Shown here in pieces: positions 32,594 to 44,562 of a DNA stretch of 64,000 nt (its first letter is position 1; every line of letters starts with the position of its first letter). The translations under genes were made by a program, and so were the position numbers. Source of the DNA: Cotesia glomerata (lineage: Eukaryota > Arthropoda > Insecta > Hymenoptera > Braconidae); NCBI RefSeq assembly GCF_020080835.1, contig NC_058165.1, positions 13,885,961 to 13,949,960 of the forward strand, written 5' to 3'. The notes under the pieces were generated by a model. That model worked only from the letters and a program-made list of their open reading frames with translations, had not been told where the DNA came from and ran no database searches.

Positions 32594-33160
32594 GTAACTT
32601 AAAATCTAAATTACTACAGTAGGACTGGATTTTATCCATATTTTTTACGCAAGGATTTTATCCATACTTTTTACGCAAGATTTTTTTAGAAACACTTAAC
32701 AGCTTCATATCATTAGGTAGAAAATTGAAATATTTTATTGCTACATAACAGGCATTCTTAGTACTTAATTTCTTATTTATTTTCGGGAGAGGGAGTTATT
32801 TAGTTCGAGTATTTAAAGGTCTTTCAACATACTGATTTTTACAAAGTTCAAAATAATTGGTTAAAGCACTGACAACAAAATTTTCTTTGAGTTTTAGCGG
32901 GGCAGTTAGTTGATTATTAATGAATATTCTGTCTATTAATTTAGTTTGTACATCAACAAGATATTTAACGGAGTTTTCATATGCTCCACCCCAAGCAAGT
33001 ATTCCATAATTAATTAAGCTATCAAACAACCCATAATATATTGTTTTCAATACAGTAGGTTGTATACAATGTTTCAACTTATAGTACAAATACAAGAAAA
33101 ATTTAATTTTTTTTGCCAGTTCATTAGTATGAATGTTCCATTTCATGTTCTTATCAAAGA

Positions 33161-34168
33161 CTAGCGGTTCCCGCCCGCTTCGCTGGGCGAATTGAAAAGG
33201 AAATAAATTAAATTTTAAGTTTCATTTTTATTTATTTTTTTTCATATTTTCTATATCTCAAATTTCTTTTCTATATCTCATATGTTTAGAAAATGCAATG
33301 CTTTTAATCTGTTATATTTCCGCGATCCTGTAATAAGAACAATTCATCGGTTATGAGATCAGCAAAAATAAAATGTATGTAAAATTCTTAGTCCGTTGAC
33401 TGAATAGCTATATGTAATGTTAAATTTTGGAAACGTTACAATGACTTTTTTGCCGCTGGCAAAGAGACGATTGTTGTACGAAAATATCACTATTAAGTAA
33501 GAAAAATATTTAAATCCGTTGACCTTGGAGGCCATCCCGGTATTTGTCTGTTTCTCGTGAGATTCTATCAAATTTTATATTTGTAGGAACTGTATTTGAA
33601 GAATATGAATTTTTTGACAATTATCACTCCCGCACTCCTATATGGGGGAGGAACTTCATAAGATCCTATTCAAGATGATTTCTACATTATAAATAAAAGA
33701 TTCCAACAAAACTTCGAGACTATAAAAACTATCGATTGGAAATGAAAAATTTTAATTGTTAACGCCCCCACGATCCTTTTTGGGGTTAGAATTCGAGAAA
33801 ATCCATTTTCAGCTGAACTTGACATCGTACACGAAGATTCCTACCAAATTTAGAATCTGCAGCAGTTACAGTTTGGAAATTAAAATTTTAGATTTTAATA
33901 CCCACCCCCGCAATCCCTATCGAAAGTAAAATTTTTTGGAATCCGTTTTGAGATGATCTCCTCATGACAAATGAAAGATTCTGACCTAATTTCGAGTTTG
34001 TAAAAGTTACAGTTTGAAAATGGAAATTTGAAATTCTAACACCCAGCCCCGCAATCCTTGTCGGAAGTAGAATTTATTGAAATCCGTTTTGAGATGATCT
34101 CTACATGACAAATAAAAAATTCCTACCAAATTTACAGCTTTTAGAAGCTATATTTTGGAAATTATATA

Positions 34169-34226
<58 letters not shown>

Positions 34227-34894
34227 TAAAATATATAATCAACGTAAATATATTAATTATACTAACTTTTATAAATTGGAGGCCCTCTTCTTCATTCAAC
34301 TAACTAACGAATACTAAACGTATCATAACCAATAAATACGAAACAAAACACAATCGATTAAATAACAGACAGATTCTTTTTTGTTTTTAAACAAAAGATA
34401 GCGTAAATAAATGACATCTTTACATAACCTATGAAAGATGAATAATTTTTAAACAAAAGATAGTAGCGTAAATAAATGCCATATTTACATAACCTATAAA
34501 TGAATTAACAAAACCGTTGCTATAGATAATAATTCATGTTACAACCTTGTGGATGCGTGGGTAGATGCGTGGGAGTGCGTGGGTAGATGCGTGGGAGGGT
34601 GTGTGGAAACGCGTTTATAAGCATTGAAGTGACGTTAGACATTTTGCCGGTCTTTATGCACTCGAATATGAAGAAGAAGTGATGTTCATTTGTTTAAGTA
34701 GCAGAAATAAATGACTATCCACATAAATTTGAAAAAAAATGGTAAAGGGTTGATGGAATTCAAAAAATGAATAGTCTAAAACCTTCTACAATTAATTCCG
34801 CGTCGAATGGTCATGGTCTCATGCCAATCGGTCCAGTTGTTTTCAAGTTTATCGGTAACAAAAAAAAAAAAAGTTGCTTATATATATATATATA
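33161..34894. mobile_element. Repeat insertion ending in A-rich and (TA)n sequence
   Basis: A 1734-bp insertion in ORF2 of LINE E, with GA on both sides. The left end is CTAGCGGTTCCCGCCCGCTT. The right part reads CCAATCGGTCCAGTTGTTTT, then an A run and (TA)n. These two end motifs occur together in many arthropod interspersed repeats (from memory, unverified). A second (TA)n tract lies inside at about 34166-34220, and blocks such as AATCCGTTTTGAGATGATCT recur at about 33935 and 34080, so the interior is partly repetitive. No ORF. Confidence 0.6.
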
Positions 34895-35184
34895 GATTAT
34901 TCCAAGATATTTACAGCTATCTACTCTATTAATCTCTTTATTGCTTATAAATAGTTTGTATTTGTAAGGAACACTATCAATGTAACTACCAAAAGTAATA
35001 TAATTTGTCTTATCTATATTCAGAGAAAGTTGATTACCCTTAAGCCAACAATCTATTTTATGCAACCATTCAGTTAAGAGTAAATTAGTATCATCCCAGC
35101 TATTACCACTACATAATATAACTGTGTCATCCGCATAAGAAACAATATTATTACTTGGAATTACATTAAAAATATCATCAATAT

Positions 35185-38100
35185 TAGGGTGTTTCAAAAA
35201 AAGACGAATTTTTTTTTTTTTCTTTTGGTGTCTAAAAATTGATAGTATACCTAAAAACAAAAATTTTGGCGCCCATGTGAGCTCTTAATATCAATAGTAA
35301 GATTTGCCTGTATCCATTTCTTTATTTTCCATTTAAATAACACGGGAAAAATTTTTTTTAATTTTTTAATTTTTATTACTTTGGAACGGTTCATCGTAAC
35401 AACAATCTGAAAAATGATATTTGTAGGAAATTTTACGCTCTACAAAAAATGTTTGGAGACCAAAGTTCCTCAGATTAACGGCTTCAAAGATATCCGCGGT
35501 CAAAGATAACACTAATAAAAAATTTATAATATTTTCCAATAAAACTACAAAAAAAATATCATATGCTATATTTTTATTATTTTTTATGTTAAATTACTTC
35601 AATTCCGTTAACCTAAGACTGTAAACTTTTTTTTTTACTAATTAATTCAATACTTAACTCACGAAATGCACTAATATATAAATATAAACGTTAAAAATAT
35701 CTTATAAATGATTTTTTGGTCTCTTTTATAACAAATTTATTTTTTTTTTTACTAAATATTAATAAATTTAATTGAACAATTAATTCTTTATAACAAAAAA
35801 CTATATTTACAACTTGTTACAACAATTTTTCAACTTGAAAATATTACAGTTTTATAAAATTACTTTTATTGCAATTAGGATATTGTTTTCTATGTTCTGT
35901 CACTACTTGCAACAAATATTGAAGCTGTTCTTCATCTTTCGTTAAGCATCGATTATACTGCTCTATCAATGCCACGCCGCGTTCTGCTACATCATTCACA
36001 ACTTGAAGTTTCCCGAAATACTCCAAGTTTTCTAAGAAATTCAGATTCTGAGGCCACAAAGTAACATCCTCATCAATGAACTCATACGACAAATCAAACG
36101 ATTCAAATATATTAATCGATCTCATAGACATAAATTGACTAAGATCTTTATTTAATAATGACTCTAAATTTTTCTTATCTATTATAAAGCGATTTGTTGT
36201 AGTTTCATTGGCTTTACAGTTTTTAAGAGCATGAACTATTCTTTTTGTTCCAACTGAAACATTTTTATCAAAGAGAGATAAAACAGACAGCTCGTTGTTT
36301 AAATACCACAAGTGATCGGCTAATTTTTGTGAGCATGTCTGTGAAAGACTATTATTAAATCTTTCATATGAAATTAATTCTTTAATCAAAGTTAAATCAT
36401 TATTAGGTGCTGTTATAGCACACGGCGCAGTGAACCAAGCTTTTAAATAGAATATTATGATAAATAAACAAAGTTCTCGTAATCCATCTATTTCCGATTT
36501 AGTAAGATGAAATTCATTTCTGAATAAAAAATTTTTAAACTATATATTGCTTTTAGCCATCCACCTTGCATGATGGACCGCTCCAGGATGCTTAAATGTA
36601 ATATTTGTGGTAGTAGTACCCAAAAATATTAATGATAATTCCAGAAGTTCACGGTAATCGTCTCGACAATGATCCATCTACAAAAAGTTATAAGTCAAAA
36701 TGAAATTGATTATATCGCAATTTCAAAGTTGAGAAAGACTAATTATTATTAACTGATGTGAGGTAAAAGTTGTAAAATATTTTACAAACGCAATTTTAAT
36801 CGTTAAAGATGATTAAAAGTATAACAGTCATGTGAAACTGATTTTCAATATTTTTAATCACGACGGCAAGTTAATTAATCAGAGTAAAATTGATAATTGA
36901 GGAGCTTATTTTCAAAAGGGTATCTTTTGATTTTTGATTAATCGAGACAAAAACTAGTTATCTTCAATTATAAATATTTGTATTGAACTTTTAATTTAGC
37001 TATAAAGTGCAATCGGTTATGAAGCTGCAATTCGATTTTCATTTATAAATGTTCATAATTCTCAAAGTAATTAGTATTTAAAAGTTCAGAAAACTGGTAT
37101 TTTAAAAATATGAAAAGATACCCTTTTGAAAATCAGCTCCTCAATTATACTGAACTTTATACATTTTTTCTTTTCCACTTTTACATCCCTTAATAATTCT
37201 TCAGCGCTGGATTAAAAACTTTTACTTCTATTTGATTATTAACGAATTTCAAAATCTCATCTTTGATTGGTGTTATTACTTCCAAAACTTTTTTGTCACA
37301 AATACCAGCCGCAAAGTTTGATTGGTCAATTTCATCCCACTTCTTTTTAAATCTCTGATAAATTGGAACGTTTGGGCCAGACGAAGCAGGCCAGTATACT
37401 TCAAATGCACTTCGAAGAACAATTTCAAAAATATGGTGTCGGCATGGCAAGTACAACAGTTTTCTACTAAGAGCCTTTTCTACTAATACACACGCACCAT
37501 TTCTGTTGAGAGCGTTGAGAGCAAAGCAACTAAATGAAGTTAGTACCGAACAACCAGGCTTACCAACACAGAGCTTATTAGCTACAACACTCAAATTAAA
37601 TGAGTATAATACTCTGTACCGACAGAGCTAAATAAAGCTCTGTTGATATTTTTCAAATAAAAAACATTTGATCAAGTTTTATAGTAGATTTAATTGATTT
37701 AACGTATTTACAGAATTTTCATATTATTTTGAATAATATGCAATGATGAGTGTTTGGTGAGTTTGTGTAATAAGGAACTTTACATTTTCCTCTTACAAAA
37801 ATTTATAAATTTTATAAAATATAAAATAAATTTGTTATAAGAAAGACCAAAAAATCATTTATGTGACATTTTTAACGTTTATATTTATATATTAGTGCAT
37901 TTCGTGAGTTAAGTATTGAATTAATTAGTAAAAAAAAAAAGTTTACAGTCTCAGGTTAACGGAATTAAAGTAATTCAACATAAAAAATAATAAAAATATA
38001 GCATGTGATATTTTTTTTGTAATTTTATTGGAAAATATTTGAAATTTTTTATTAGTGTTATCTTTGACCGCGGATATCTTTGAAGCCGTTAATCTGAGGA

Positions 38101-38380
38101 ACTTTGGTCTTCAAACGTTTTTTGTAGAGCGTAAAATTTCCTACTAATATCATTTTTCAGATTGTTGTTACGATGAACTGTTCCAAAGTAATAAAAATTA
38201 AAAAATTAAAAAAAATTTTTCCCGTGTTATTTAAATGGAAAATAAAGAAATGGATACAGGCAAATCTTACTATTGATATTAAGAGCTCACATGGGCGCCA
38301 AAATTTTTGTTTTTAGGTATACTATCAATTTTTAGACACCAAAAGAAAAAAAAAAATTCGTCTTTTTTTGAAACACCCTA
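35185..38380 (-). mobile_element. DNA transposon with 8-bp TSD (ATCAATAT) and ~560-bp inverted ends
   Basis: Both ends read TAGGGTGTTTCAAAAAAAGA. ATCAATAT flanks the element at 35177-35184 and 38381-38388. Inverted arms run to about 35750 and from about 37820. Deleting it restores the RT frame of LINE E (Tyr-Ile-Asp-Asp-Ile). An 8-bp duplication suits hAT, P or related superfamilies, but the transposase-like gene inside does not show the hAT C-terminal signature that I can recognise. The length is 3196 bp. Confidence 0.87.
35844..37594 (-). pseudogene. Transposase-like gene of the 8-bp-TSD element, family not assigned
   Basis: Upstream part 37594-37190 (135 codons, MSVVANKLCVGKPG...) contains LPCRHHIFEIVLRSAFEVYW and SGPNVPIYQRFKKKWDEID. 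The downstream part begins after an acceptor-like TTTTTGTAG at 36678 and runs 36677-35844, with DDYRELLELSLIFLG, FKHPGAVHHARWMAK, FTAPCAITAPNNDL and, near the end, VVNDVAERGVALIEQYNR. A TAG at 36542-36540 follows HHARWMAKSNI. The spacer 37189-36678 may be an intron, although I see no clear donor. I recognise this as a conserved insect transposon-type protein but cannot name its superfamily. The Asp/Glu-rich conserved boxes suggest an RNase H-like nuclease (inference). Confidence 0.6.
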
Positions 38381-39522
38381 ATCAATATACAGTATGAATA
38401 GTAAAGGGCCAAAAATGGTGCCTTGCGGTACACCAACCCTGACAGCCTTATATTCACTAGTATATTTATTAACCTTTACACATTGTTGTCTGTCAGTAAG
38501 GTAATTTTTAAGTAGTTGATGAGGTAGGCCTCTTATACCTTTTCTCCACAGTTTATCTAGAAGCAGCTTGTGGTTGACAGTGTCAAATGCTTTTGCAAGA
38601 TCTAAGAAGGCTAGTACCGTAGGTCTATTGGAATCAATATTATTATAGATAAAATTAGATGTAAAAGCCAGAGCATCATTTGAGCCCTTGTTCTTCGTAA
38701 AACCAAATTGATTATCGGATATTAAATTATATTCAGAGCAAAAGTTATACAGCCTGGTGTAAATTAATTTTTCAAATATTTTAGCAAGATTGGAGATAAG
38801 CGATATTGGTCTATAATTCGTAGTTAAATGTTTATTCCCAGATTTAAAGATAGGGATAATATCAGCTTTTTTTAGTGCAGACGGCCAAGTGGCCTTGCTA
38901 ATGCATTCATTAAATATAAATTCAAGTGGACAACAAATTTCATTGACTATTGACTTTAAAACTCTACTACCGATGTCATCCATACCCCCTGCTTTGTCTT
39001 TCATGTTCAAGATAATTTTTCTAATTTCATTCGAGTCAATAGGTACAAGAAAGAGGCTATCGCAGTTAAGTTTAACAAATTTTTCTATATCTATAGGTTC
39101 AGTATTAATTTTTTTTGCTAGATCCACTCCAATATTGCTAAAAAAATCTACAAAATTATTAGCAATATTCTTACTATCATTTATAATTATGTTATCACTA
39201 ACTAGATAGTCAATATTATTAGAAGACTTAGTATTTTTACCTAACTTATTATTTACAAATTGCCACATTTTTCTACTACTATTTATGTACTTATTAACCC
39301 TTTCTCTTTCATATTTAGCTTTGGCTGATTTAATCACTTTGTTTAAAGTTTTACAATAATTATTATATTCTAGTTTTAGAGTAATTTTATTTCTATCTAA
39401 TTTCCATATGTTATATAGAGATTCTTTGGTTTTGCAAGATTTAATAATTCCCTTGGTAATCCAATTACTTCTTGGTTTATTATCACGACTAGATTTTTTA
39501 ACAACAACACTAGAGTCTTTAA

Positions 39523-42340
39523 GGGGTCTACCCTCTTTAGACGGGCAAAGATAAGGCTATTTTCACGAATTTTTTTGACCGGTATACGTCATAAATATGG
39601 ACATAAAAAGTGTTAGGCCTAAAAAATACACTATTTAATTACACAAGAGAATTTTTTTTATATTTATTTTAATCAGTTTTTATACATAAAAATGAGGGAG
39701 AAGACTGGTCCAAAAAAAAAGATGAGTGTGCGCTGTTGATGAAATATCTGGAATGGATGATCTGAAAAAAAAAAAAAAAATAGTTTTAGATTCAGTAAGT
39801 AAATGGCTATAGCGCATATCATACGATTTTTTTTTTTTTTCAAAAATGACAAAATGGCAGCCATTTTTCGAAAAAGTACGAAAAATCACGTTTTTTCCGT
39901 CGTTCTTTGCCAAAAATAAATAGTTAAACTCAAAATTTCGAAAATCGTATGATATGCGCGATAGCTATAGTCATCAAGAACATGTGGTTAAATTTTGGTA
40001 AGGTTCGGTTGAATAGTTTCGGAGATTTTATCAACAAGCCGTCCAAAAACGTCATTCCGAGAAAAACGCGTTTAAAGTTTTCTGTAACGAAAAATCGTGA
40101 AAAAATCTTACTTACGTCTAATCAGCGATGCCTGCACCATACATTATGCCTTCATCTTCTTCATAGTGCTCATTTTCATCCAAAATAGCCTGCCTTCGTT
40201 TCGTTCTGGCTTCCTTAGAGGCATCGGTGCTGCGGCGGTTTGCAACTCGTATGCGCGTTCTGTCACAGTCAGCAGCAAACTGTGCGGCGATCGGGCCGAT
40301 TTTGACGCCCATTACTTCCAAGATTTTTAATACTGGATGAAATCCCTCGTTAAAAATACACGCAGCTGTTTGACAAGCTATTTCAACAATTTTTTTTCCG
40401 CAAAAGATGTGTTTGGGAGCCATTGACCAGACACAGTTGTTGAAAGATTCGTTATTATTCTGCGTGTTGCCACCGAGGCATCTTTCAAGCAGTTTTTGTT
40501 TTGTCAAATCGTCGTAGATCGGTTTTAAAACTTCTTGAACATCTTGAGCAAGGGCAGGAGGATGTTTGAATTTATGAACGGAGTTATCTTTTACAGCTAT
40601 CTTGTATTTACACCAGGATTCAGAACAGTATGAATGCTGTGGATTGCTGTCAGTTGAAATCTTATGAAAAAATCCTGCCCAGATCTCTTTGCGCATTTCT
40701 TCCACGGAATCGGGATGTCTTCGAATCGCTAAACCATAGTTTCTTGATAGTTCTTTCATCAATTTTATCGTTAAATCCTGAGTTTTTACAGCAGGAATTT
40801 TTTTTACGACAATTCTTCTTTTTTTCACGACAACTGTTTTTGCTGCACTTTTTTTCACTGGGCTTTTTTTCTCGTCCTTCTTTGCAGCTTTCCTTGCCTG
40901 TGTAAGAATTTTTTTAGCCTCACTAGCGCGCTTGAAGACTCTTTTTGCGACGTGTAAGACGCACTCCAACTTTTTTACTATAAAATCTTCGCCATACGGT
41001 TGTGTATTGAGCAGCATTTTGAAAGTCTTCGTGTCGCCATCTCCGATGTAAAAACCATAACGCACAGAAAATTTTTATAAAGATTGCAAAAACATTTCAC
41101 ATACACCGTCAACTTCCATTTTTCCAGCACTACCAGAGTGATTAGCACTACAGTCTCTTTTGTGCGTTTTGTACCACGCTGCATATTCAATCGTTTTCTC
41201 AGTTCCTTTCTTTTTCTCGTATGCTTTGCAGTAACTTGATCTGATAGCGACGTTCGCGATTTTTTTACTGCGTTTATATATCAAAGAAATTATGCCAATA
41301 AGAGAAGAAAATCCTCTTTTTTGCCAGGAACCGTCTCCCGAAACGGTTAAAATATCTTCTGGTTCTCCGTGCTGAGCATTCAAGAGTTTCTCTTCTCTAA
41401 CAGTCTTCAGCATCACTACATCATACACACTTTTCACCGCGATAGAGATCGAATCGATAATTTTATAATAAATAGAGGAGCTTATCCCAGTTCCAAGTTC
41501 CATAAGGCCACAAAACTTATTAATACCACTCAATCCAACACCAATCAAACGCATAATATACACTAGATGACGATTAATTTCGTATCCAGTAGAAATCATG
41601 TGACACGAATTAATGTACCTTTCGCCACACTCACATGTAACACAAACTTTAAAACCGAGTCCTCGCTGTCCATACTTTGTAAAAGAAATATCTTTATCAC
41701 AAGTTTTACACTTTAAATACTCTTGCAACGTAGAGAAAACCAGGAAAAACTGTATAATACTGTATCCCGACGTTTGATCCACGTGTACGTCGGAACTGGT
41801 ATCTTCCGATTGTTGTAACTTCGACGCAGATGCATTAGCATAACTTGTATTTGCCTCGTGGTCATGTGGAAGCAGTCCATGAAATTTCCGCTTTTTCGGC
41901 TTCGAACCTGGACGTCTCCACTTGGCAGTTTGATTTACACTTTTCTTGTCCATTTCGGTAATCACGAGCACAGATACTGACGGTTGAAAATTTCAAACAC
42001 GACTAATATAGGGAGAAATTCTAATGGAACGGTATCCTTCGAGAATAACCTATCATAAATGAAAATTTTCAGTATGGATAGTATATTATAATATTGTACA
42101 TTTGTCAGTATACCTGAAAAAGGTTGCAGCTGCTAATGAATACAAAGGCAGGTAGGCCGTACCGCTCCGAGCGGTCCGCATATTAGCGCGCTCAGGTAGC
42201 TACGTAAACGTCGTCCAAAAGTACAGTTAGACTGCTCGGATCTTTATAAATTTTCAGTATGATACTTTTAAATATGTATACTTTCGAAAAATACAAAAAA
42301 AAAATTCGATTTTTTCAAAATTCTAAAGAGGGTAGACCCC
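39523..42340 (-). mobile_element. Kolobok DNA transposon 1 (TTAA target)
   Basis: Both ends read GGGGTCTACCCTCTTTAGA (19 bp, perfect), flanked by TTAA at 39519-39522 and 42341-42344. The encoded transposase belongs to the Kolobok group, whose TTAA preference is established. Removing it restores the frame of LINE E ORF2 (Ser-Phe-Ile-Lys-Asp-Ser). The 3' part (39542-40117) is non-coding, with several A/T runs. Confidence 0.9.
40118..41971 (-). pseudogene. Kolobok transposase, one in-frame TAA
   Basis: A single frame of 617 codons from 41971 to TAA 40118-40120, interrupted only by TAA 41075-41077. N-terminal basic region (KKRKFHGLLPHDH), a Cys-rich finger (CKTCDKDI...CVTCECGERY), then the catalytic core: SGDGSWQKRGFSS (first Asp), NHSGSAGKMEVDGV, YIGDGDTKTF (second Asp) and NNNESFNNCVW (probable Glu). 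A Lys/Arg-rich stretch (KKDEKKSPVKKSAAKTVVVKK) separates the second Asp from the Glu. The catalytic triad is therefore split by the stop (the TAA lies between the first and second Asp). The function would be cut-and-paste transposition at TTAA. The decay is minimal: one codon. Confidence 0.85.
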
Positions 42341-43235
42341 TTAATAAACGATTTAATTATCACTATGAGAGTATCAAAAAACTCATCAGGATCTAAAATA
42401 TACATAAACGAAGACCAATCAAAGTTCTTACTGAGTTCACTGATATTATTGTAATCCAGAATAGTAATATCTTGTGTTGATTTAGCACTAGGTCTAAGAC
42501 CAATGCTAACAAAGATGGGATAGTGGTCAGTGAAAATATTATTATATGTAAAAGATTTAATTTTGTTGTTATTTGATTTAATGAAACAATTATCAATGCA
42601 TGACCCACCATGAGCACTAGGTCTGGTTACTCCATTAAAGTATGGAATGTAACCAGAATCCAGGAAATTTGATAAAAAGTCATTAGTTGAATTATCTAGG
42701 TTACGCACATTGATGTTAAAATCACCAACAATTGCATGATTTTTTTCATGAGAAGTAGACTTAAGATAATCAGAAATTGAGTTAATAAAGACTTCTTTAT
42801 TAACATCATGACATCTATATACACCTGAGACTTTAAATTTAACATTATTGTCACGTTTGAAAATAGTGGAGACTATTTTTAAATTACCCACTTCTTCAAT
42901 CACGAAACTTGAGTTTAATGTCTTTTTAATATACATTAAAACACCATCAGATTTGTTAATCATACTATGATTGTAGCAACAATCATAATCACTAATCTTG
43001 AAGAATGAGAAACAGGGCAGTGTCCAGGTTTCAGAGCAAACTATGATGTCCGGTTTAACAGATAATTTTTCTATAAATAGTTTTAAGTTTTCAAAGTCAG
43101 TATTGAGACCCCTGACATTAAGATGTAATATCAGGAGACTATCTTTACACAACGCAAAATTTAAACTTTCAAGTTCACTGTAATTTTCTTCAATTTGTAG
43201 ATCCATTTCAGCCATCGATAAAACAGATAGAATAC

Positions 43236-44555
43236 TTATTGATTGGTGATCGTTGTTTTATTACCTATATTACCAAGTGACTTCGGTATTATAGGTTTAG
43301 CAGCGTAGTCAGTAGTAGTAATTATCTGATTCAACTTAAAAGTCAAATACTCGCAGCAGGTGTCAGTTGCGCAGTGGTTAGTTGATCTACTTTTATGAAA
43401 CTTCTCATTATAGTAGATACAATTAAGACATTTTTTGACTTGTGATGTGCAGGTTTTGGTGGGATGATCACCTGCATAGTTTAGACATTTAGTTTCATTG
43501 CTACACTTTGTATGACTGTGGTTCATTCTACCACATTTGAAACATAGGTTTAAGTTAAAATGATCAAAGACACGACAGCTTTGATGACCAATAAATAACC
43601 TAAAACCATTATTTTTAACCTGTAAGTAAGACTCGGCAGTTAATTCAAGAATTAAAGTACGTTTGTTTACCCTATTATTGTAGTCTGCACTTATATTAAA
43701 CGCACCATCAAGGTCAAGAAAGTTTCTGTTATAAATATCTTCACAAAGCTCTTCCATTCCAAAATCAGACTCAACATCAATCACTTTTATTTTAGGCATT
43801 TTCAGATGCTCAAGATCAACACTATAATCAGGGCCGAGTTTTTCACTAAGCACAGACTTAGCTCTACAAACATCCTCACTGTTCTTACATTTTATTGACA
43901 CACAACCATCTTTATTTTCTCTCACATTGTTAATAGGCACAGGTAAGTCACAAATTAGTTTCTTTTTAACTTTGCTAAGAGTCTCACGATTATCATTGCT
44001 CTTAGATTTAACATAAATATTTGGGACTTTTTCAGTTTTATTGATACCTTTTGTAGCAACGGCATACGATGTATGCTTATTTACTCCGATACTAGAGGTA
44101 TTCACAAGTCTGTCCAACAATTTGTTTCTTTCTTTTAGCTCAGTGTTAAGTTGTTTCAGTAATTCATTTTCCATTTTCAACGCATTTAGTTCATCAAGTT
44201 CTTGAGCTTCAGACAGCTCTGAAGTATTTTTTGAAGCATTTAAAGATATGTTATTAGTTAGATTATTTCTCAGCTCTTCTTTGTAGAAAAGTTTAAGCTG
44301 GGTAATTATTTTACGCGCGTTTTCATCAAGAGTATTCAGATCAAAGTCAGATTTAGAGGTTAGGTTGTCCGTATGATGTTGAGGACAAATAACTAACATC
44401 TCACTGATGTATTGAGCCTTTTGATATTTATTAAAGTCACCTTCGTGAAAAATACTCTCACAAATTAAGCACATAACTATTTTAGGAATTTTCATGTTTG
44501 AATGGCACTTGAAAACCTTGCACGTATTTTCACCAGCGTCATGCTGGCCCACCAT
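43236..44555 (-). CDS. ORF1 of LINE E (zinc finger, coiled coil, zinc knuckles)
   Basis: Intact 439-aa frame; ATG 44555 sits in a good context (ACCAAGATGG) only about 8 nt from the apparent 5' end of E, so the 5' UTR is probably truncated. Residues 10-65 form a Cys/His finger of PHD/RING type (C-C...CLICESIFHEGDF...CPQHH). Residues about 120-150 are a Leu-rich coiled coil (LKMENELLKQLNTELKERNK). Residues 200-330 resemble the RNA-binding middle of such ORF1s. Residues 340-410 hold knuckles: CFKCGRMNHSHTKC is good, the next (CLNYAGDHPTKTC) has Tyr in place of a Cys, and the third is CLNC...H...C. The stop lies 20 nt before the ORF2 ATG. The likely role is an RNA chaperone in the retrotransposon RNP. 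Confidence 0.82.
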   Translation of the reverse strand: MVGQHDAGENTCKVFKCHSNMKIPKIVMCLICESIFHEGDFNKYQKAQYISEMLVICPQHHTDNLTSKSDFDLNTLDENARKIITQLKLFYKEELRNNLTNNISLNASKNTSELSEAQELDELNALKMENELLKQLNTELKERNKLLDRLVNTSSIGVNKHTSYAVATKGINKTEKVPNIYVKSKSNDNRETLSKVKKKLICDLPVPINNVRENKDGCVSIKCKNSEDVCRAKSVLSEKLGPDYSVDLEHLKMPKIKVIDVESDFGMEELCEDIYNRNFLDLDGAFNISADYNNRVNKRTLILELTAESYLQVKNNGFRLFIGHQSCRVFDHFNLNLCFKCGRMNHSHTKCSNETKCLNYAGDHPTKTCTSQVKKCLNCIYYNEKFHKSRSTNHCATDTCCEYLTFKLNQIITTTDYAAKPIIPKSLGNIGNKTTITNQ

Positions 44556-44562
44556 CTTGGTA

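Larger units (their letters stand above)
32796..43215 (-). pseudogene. ORF2 (endonuclease-RT) of LINE E in four segments
   Basis: Segment 1 (43215 to about 42341) starts at ATG 43215, 20 nt after ORF1, and is an endonuclease with HLNVRGL, CSETW, VGDFNINV and FTDHYPIFVSI. Segment 2 (39522-38381) has the linker and RT fingers and palm: NYRPISLISNLAKIFEKL, DNQFGFTKNKGS, FLDLAKAFDTVNH and VGVPQGTIFGPLLF. Segment 3 (35184 to about 34895) has the catalytic SYADDTVIL. Segment 4 (33160-32796) is the thumb/C-terminal part (YYGLFDSLINYGILAWGG), ending at a stop 32796-32798. The frame crosses each insertion point correctly once the insert and its target duplication are discounted, so the ORF was probably intact when it was hit. 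It now encodes nothing functional. Confidence 0.83.
31771..44562 (-). mobile_element. Two-ORF non-LTR retrotransposon E, split by four later insertions
   Basis: Minus-strand LINE with ORF1 (44555-43236), ORF2 (43215 down to 32796), a 3' UTR and an (AAAT)n tail (31771-31800). The element was about 5 kb before it was interrupted by a solo LTR (31951-32593), a (TA)n-ended repeat (33161-34894), an 8-bp-TSD DNA transposon (35185-38380) and a Kolobok (39523-42340). Removing the last three restores a continuous reading across each junction (by codon phase), which fixes the order of events. Both flanks are halves of one ~550-bp repeat unit. The clade is within the Jockey/CR1 group; an exact call needs a tree. 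Confidence 0.85.

Noticed and set aside
32394..32597. Small protein-coding gene of 67 codons in the solo LTR
   Set aside because: It lies wholly within an LTR defined by a TSD, and composition is dominated by the AAGCG motif.
39673..39913. Short Phe-rich minus-strand frames
   Set aside because: Generated by A/T homopolymers in the non-coding part of Kolobok 1.
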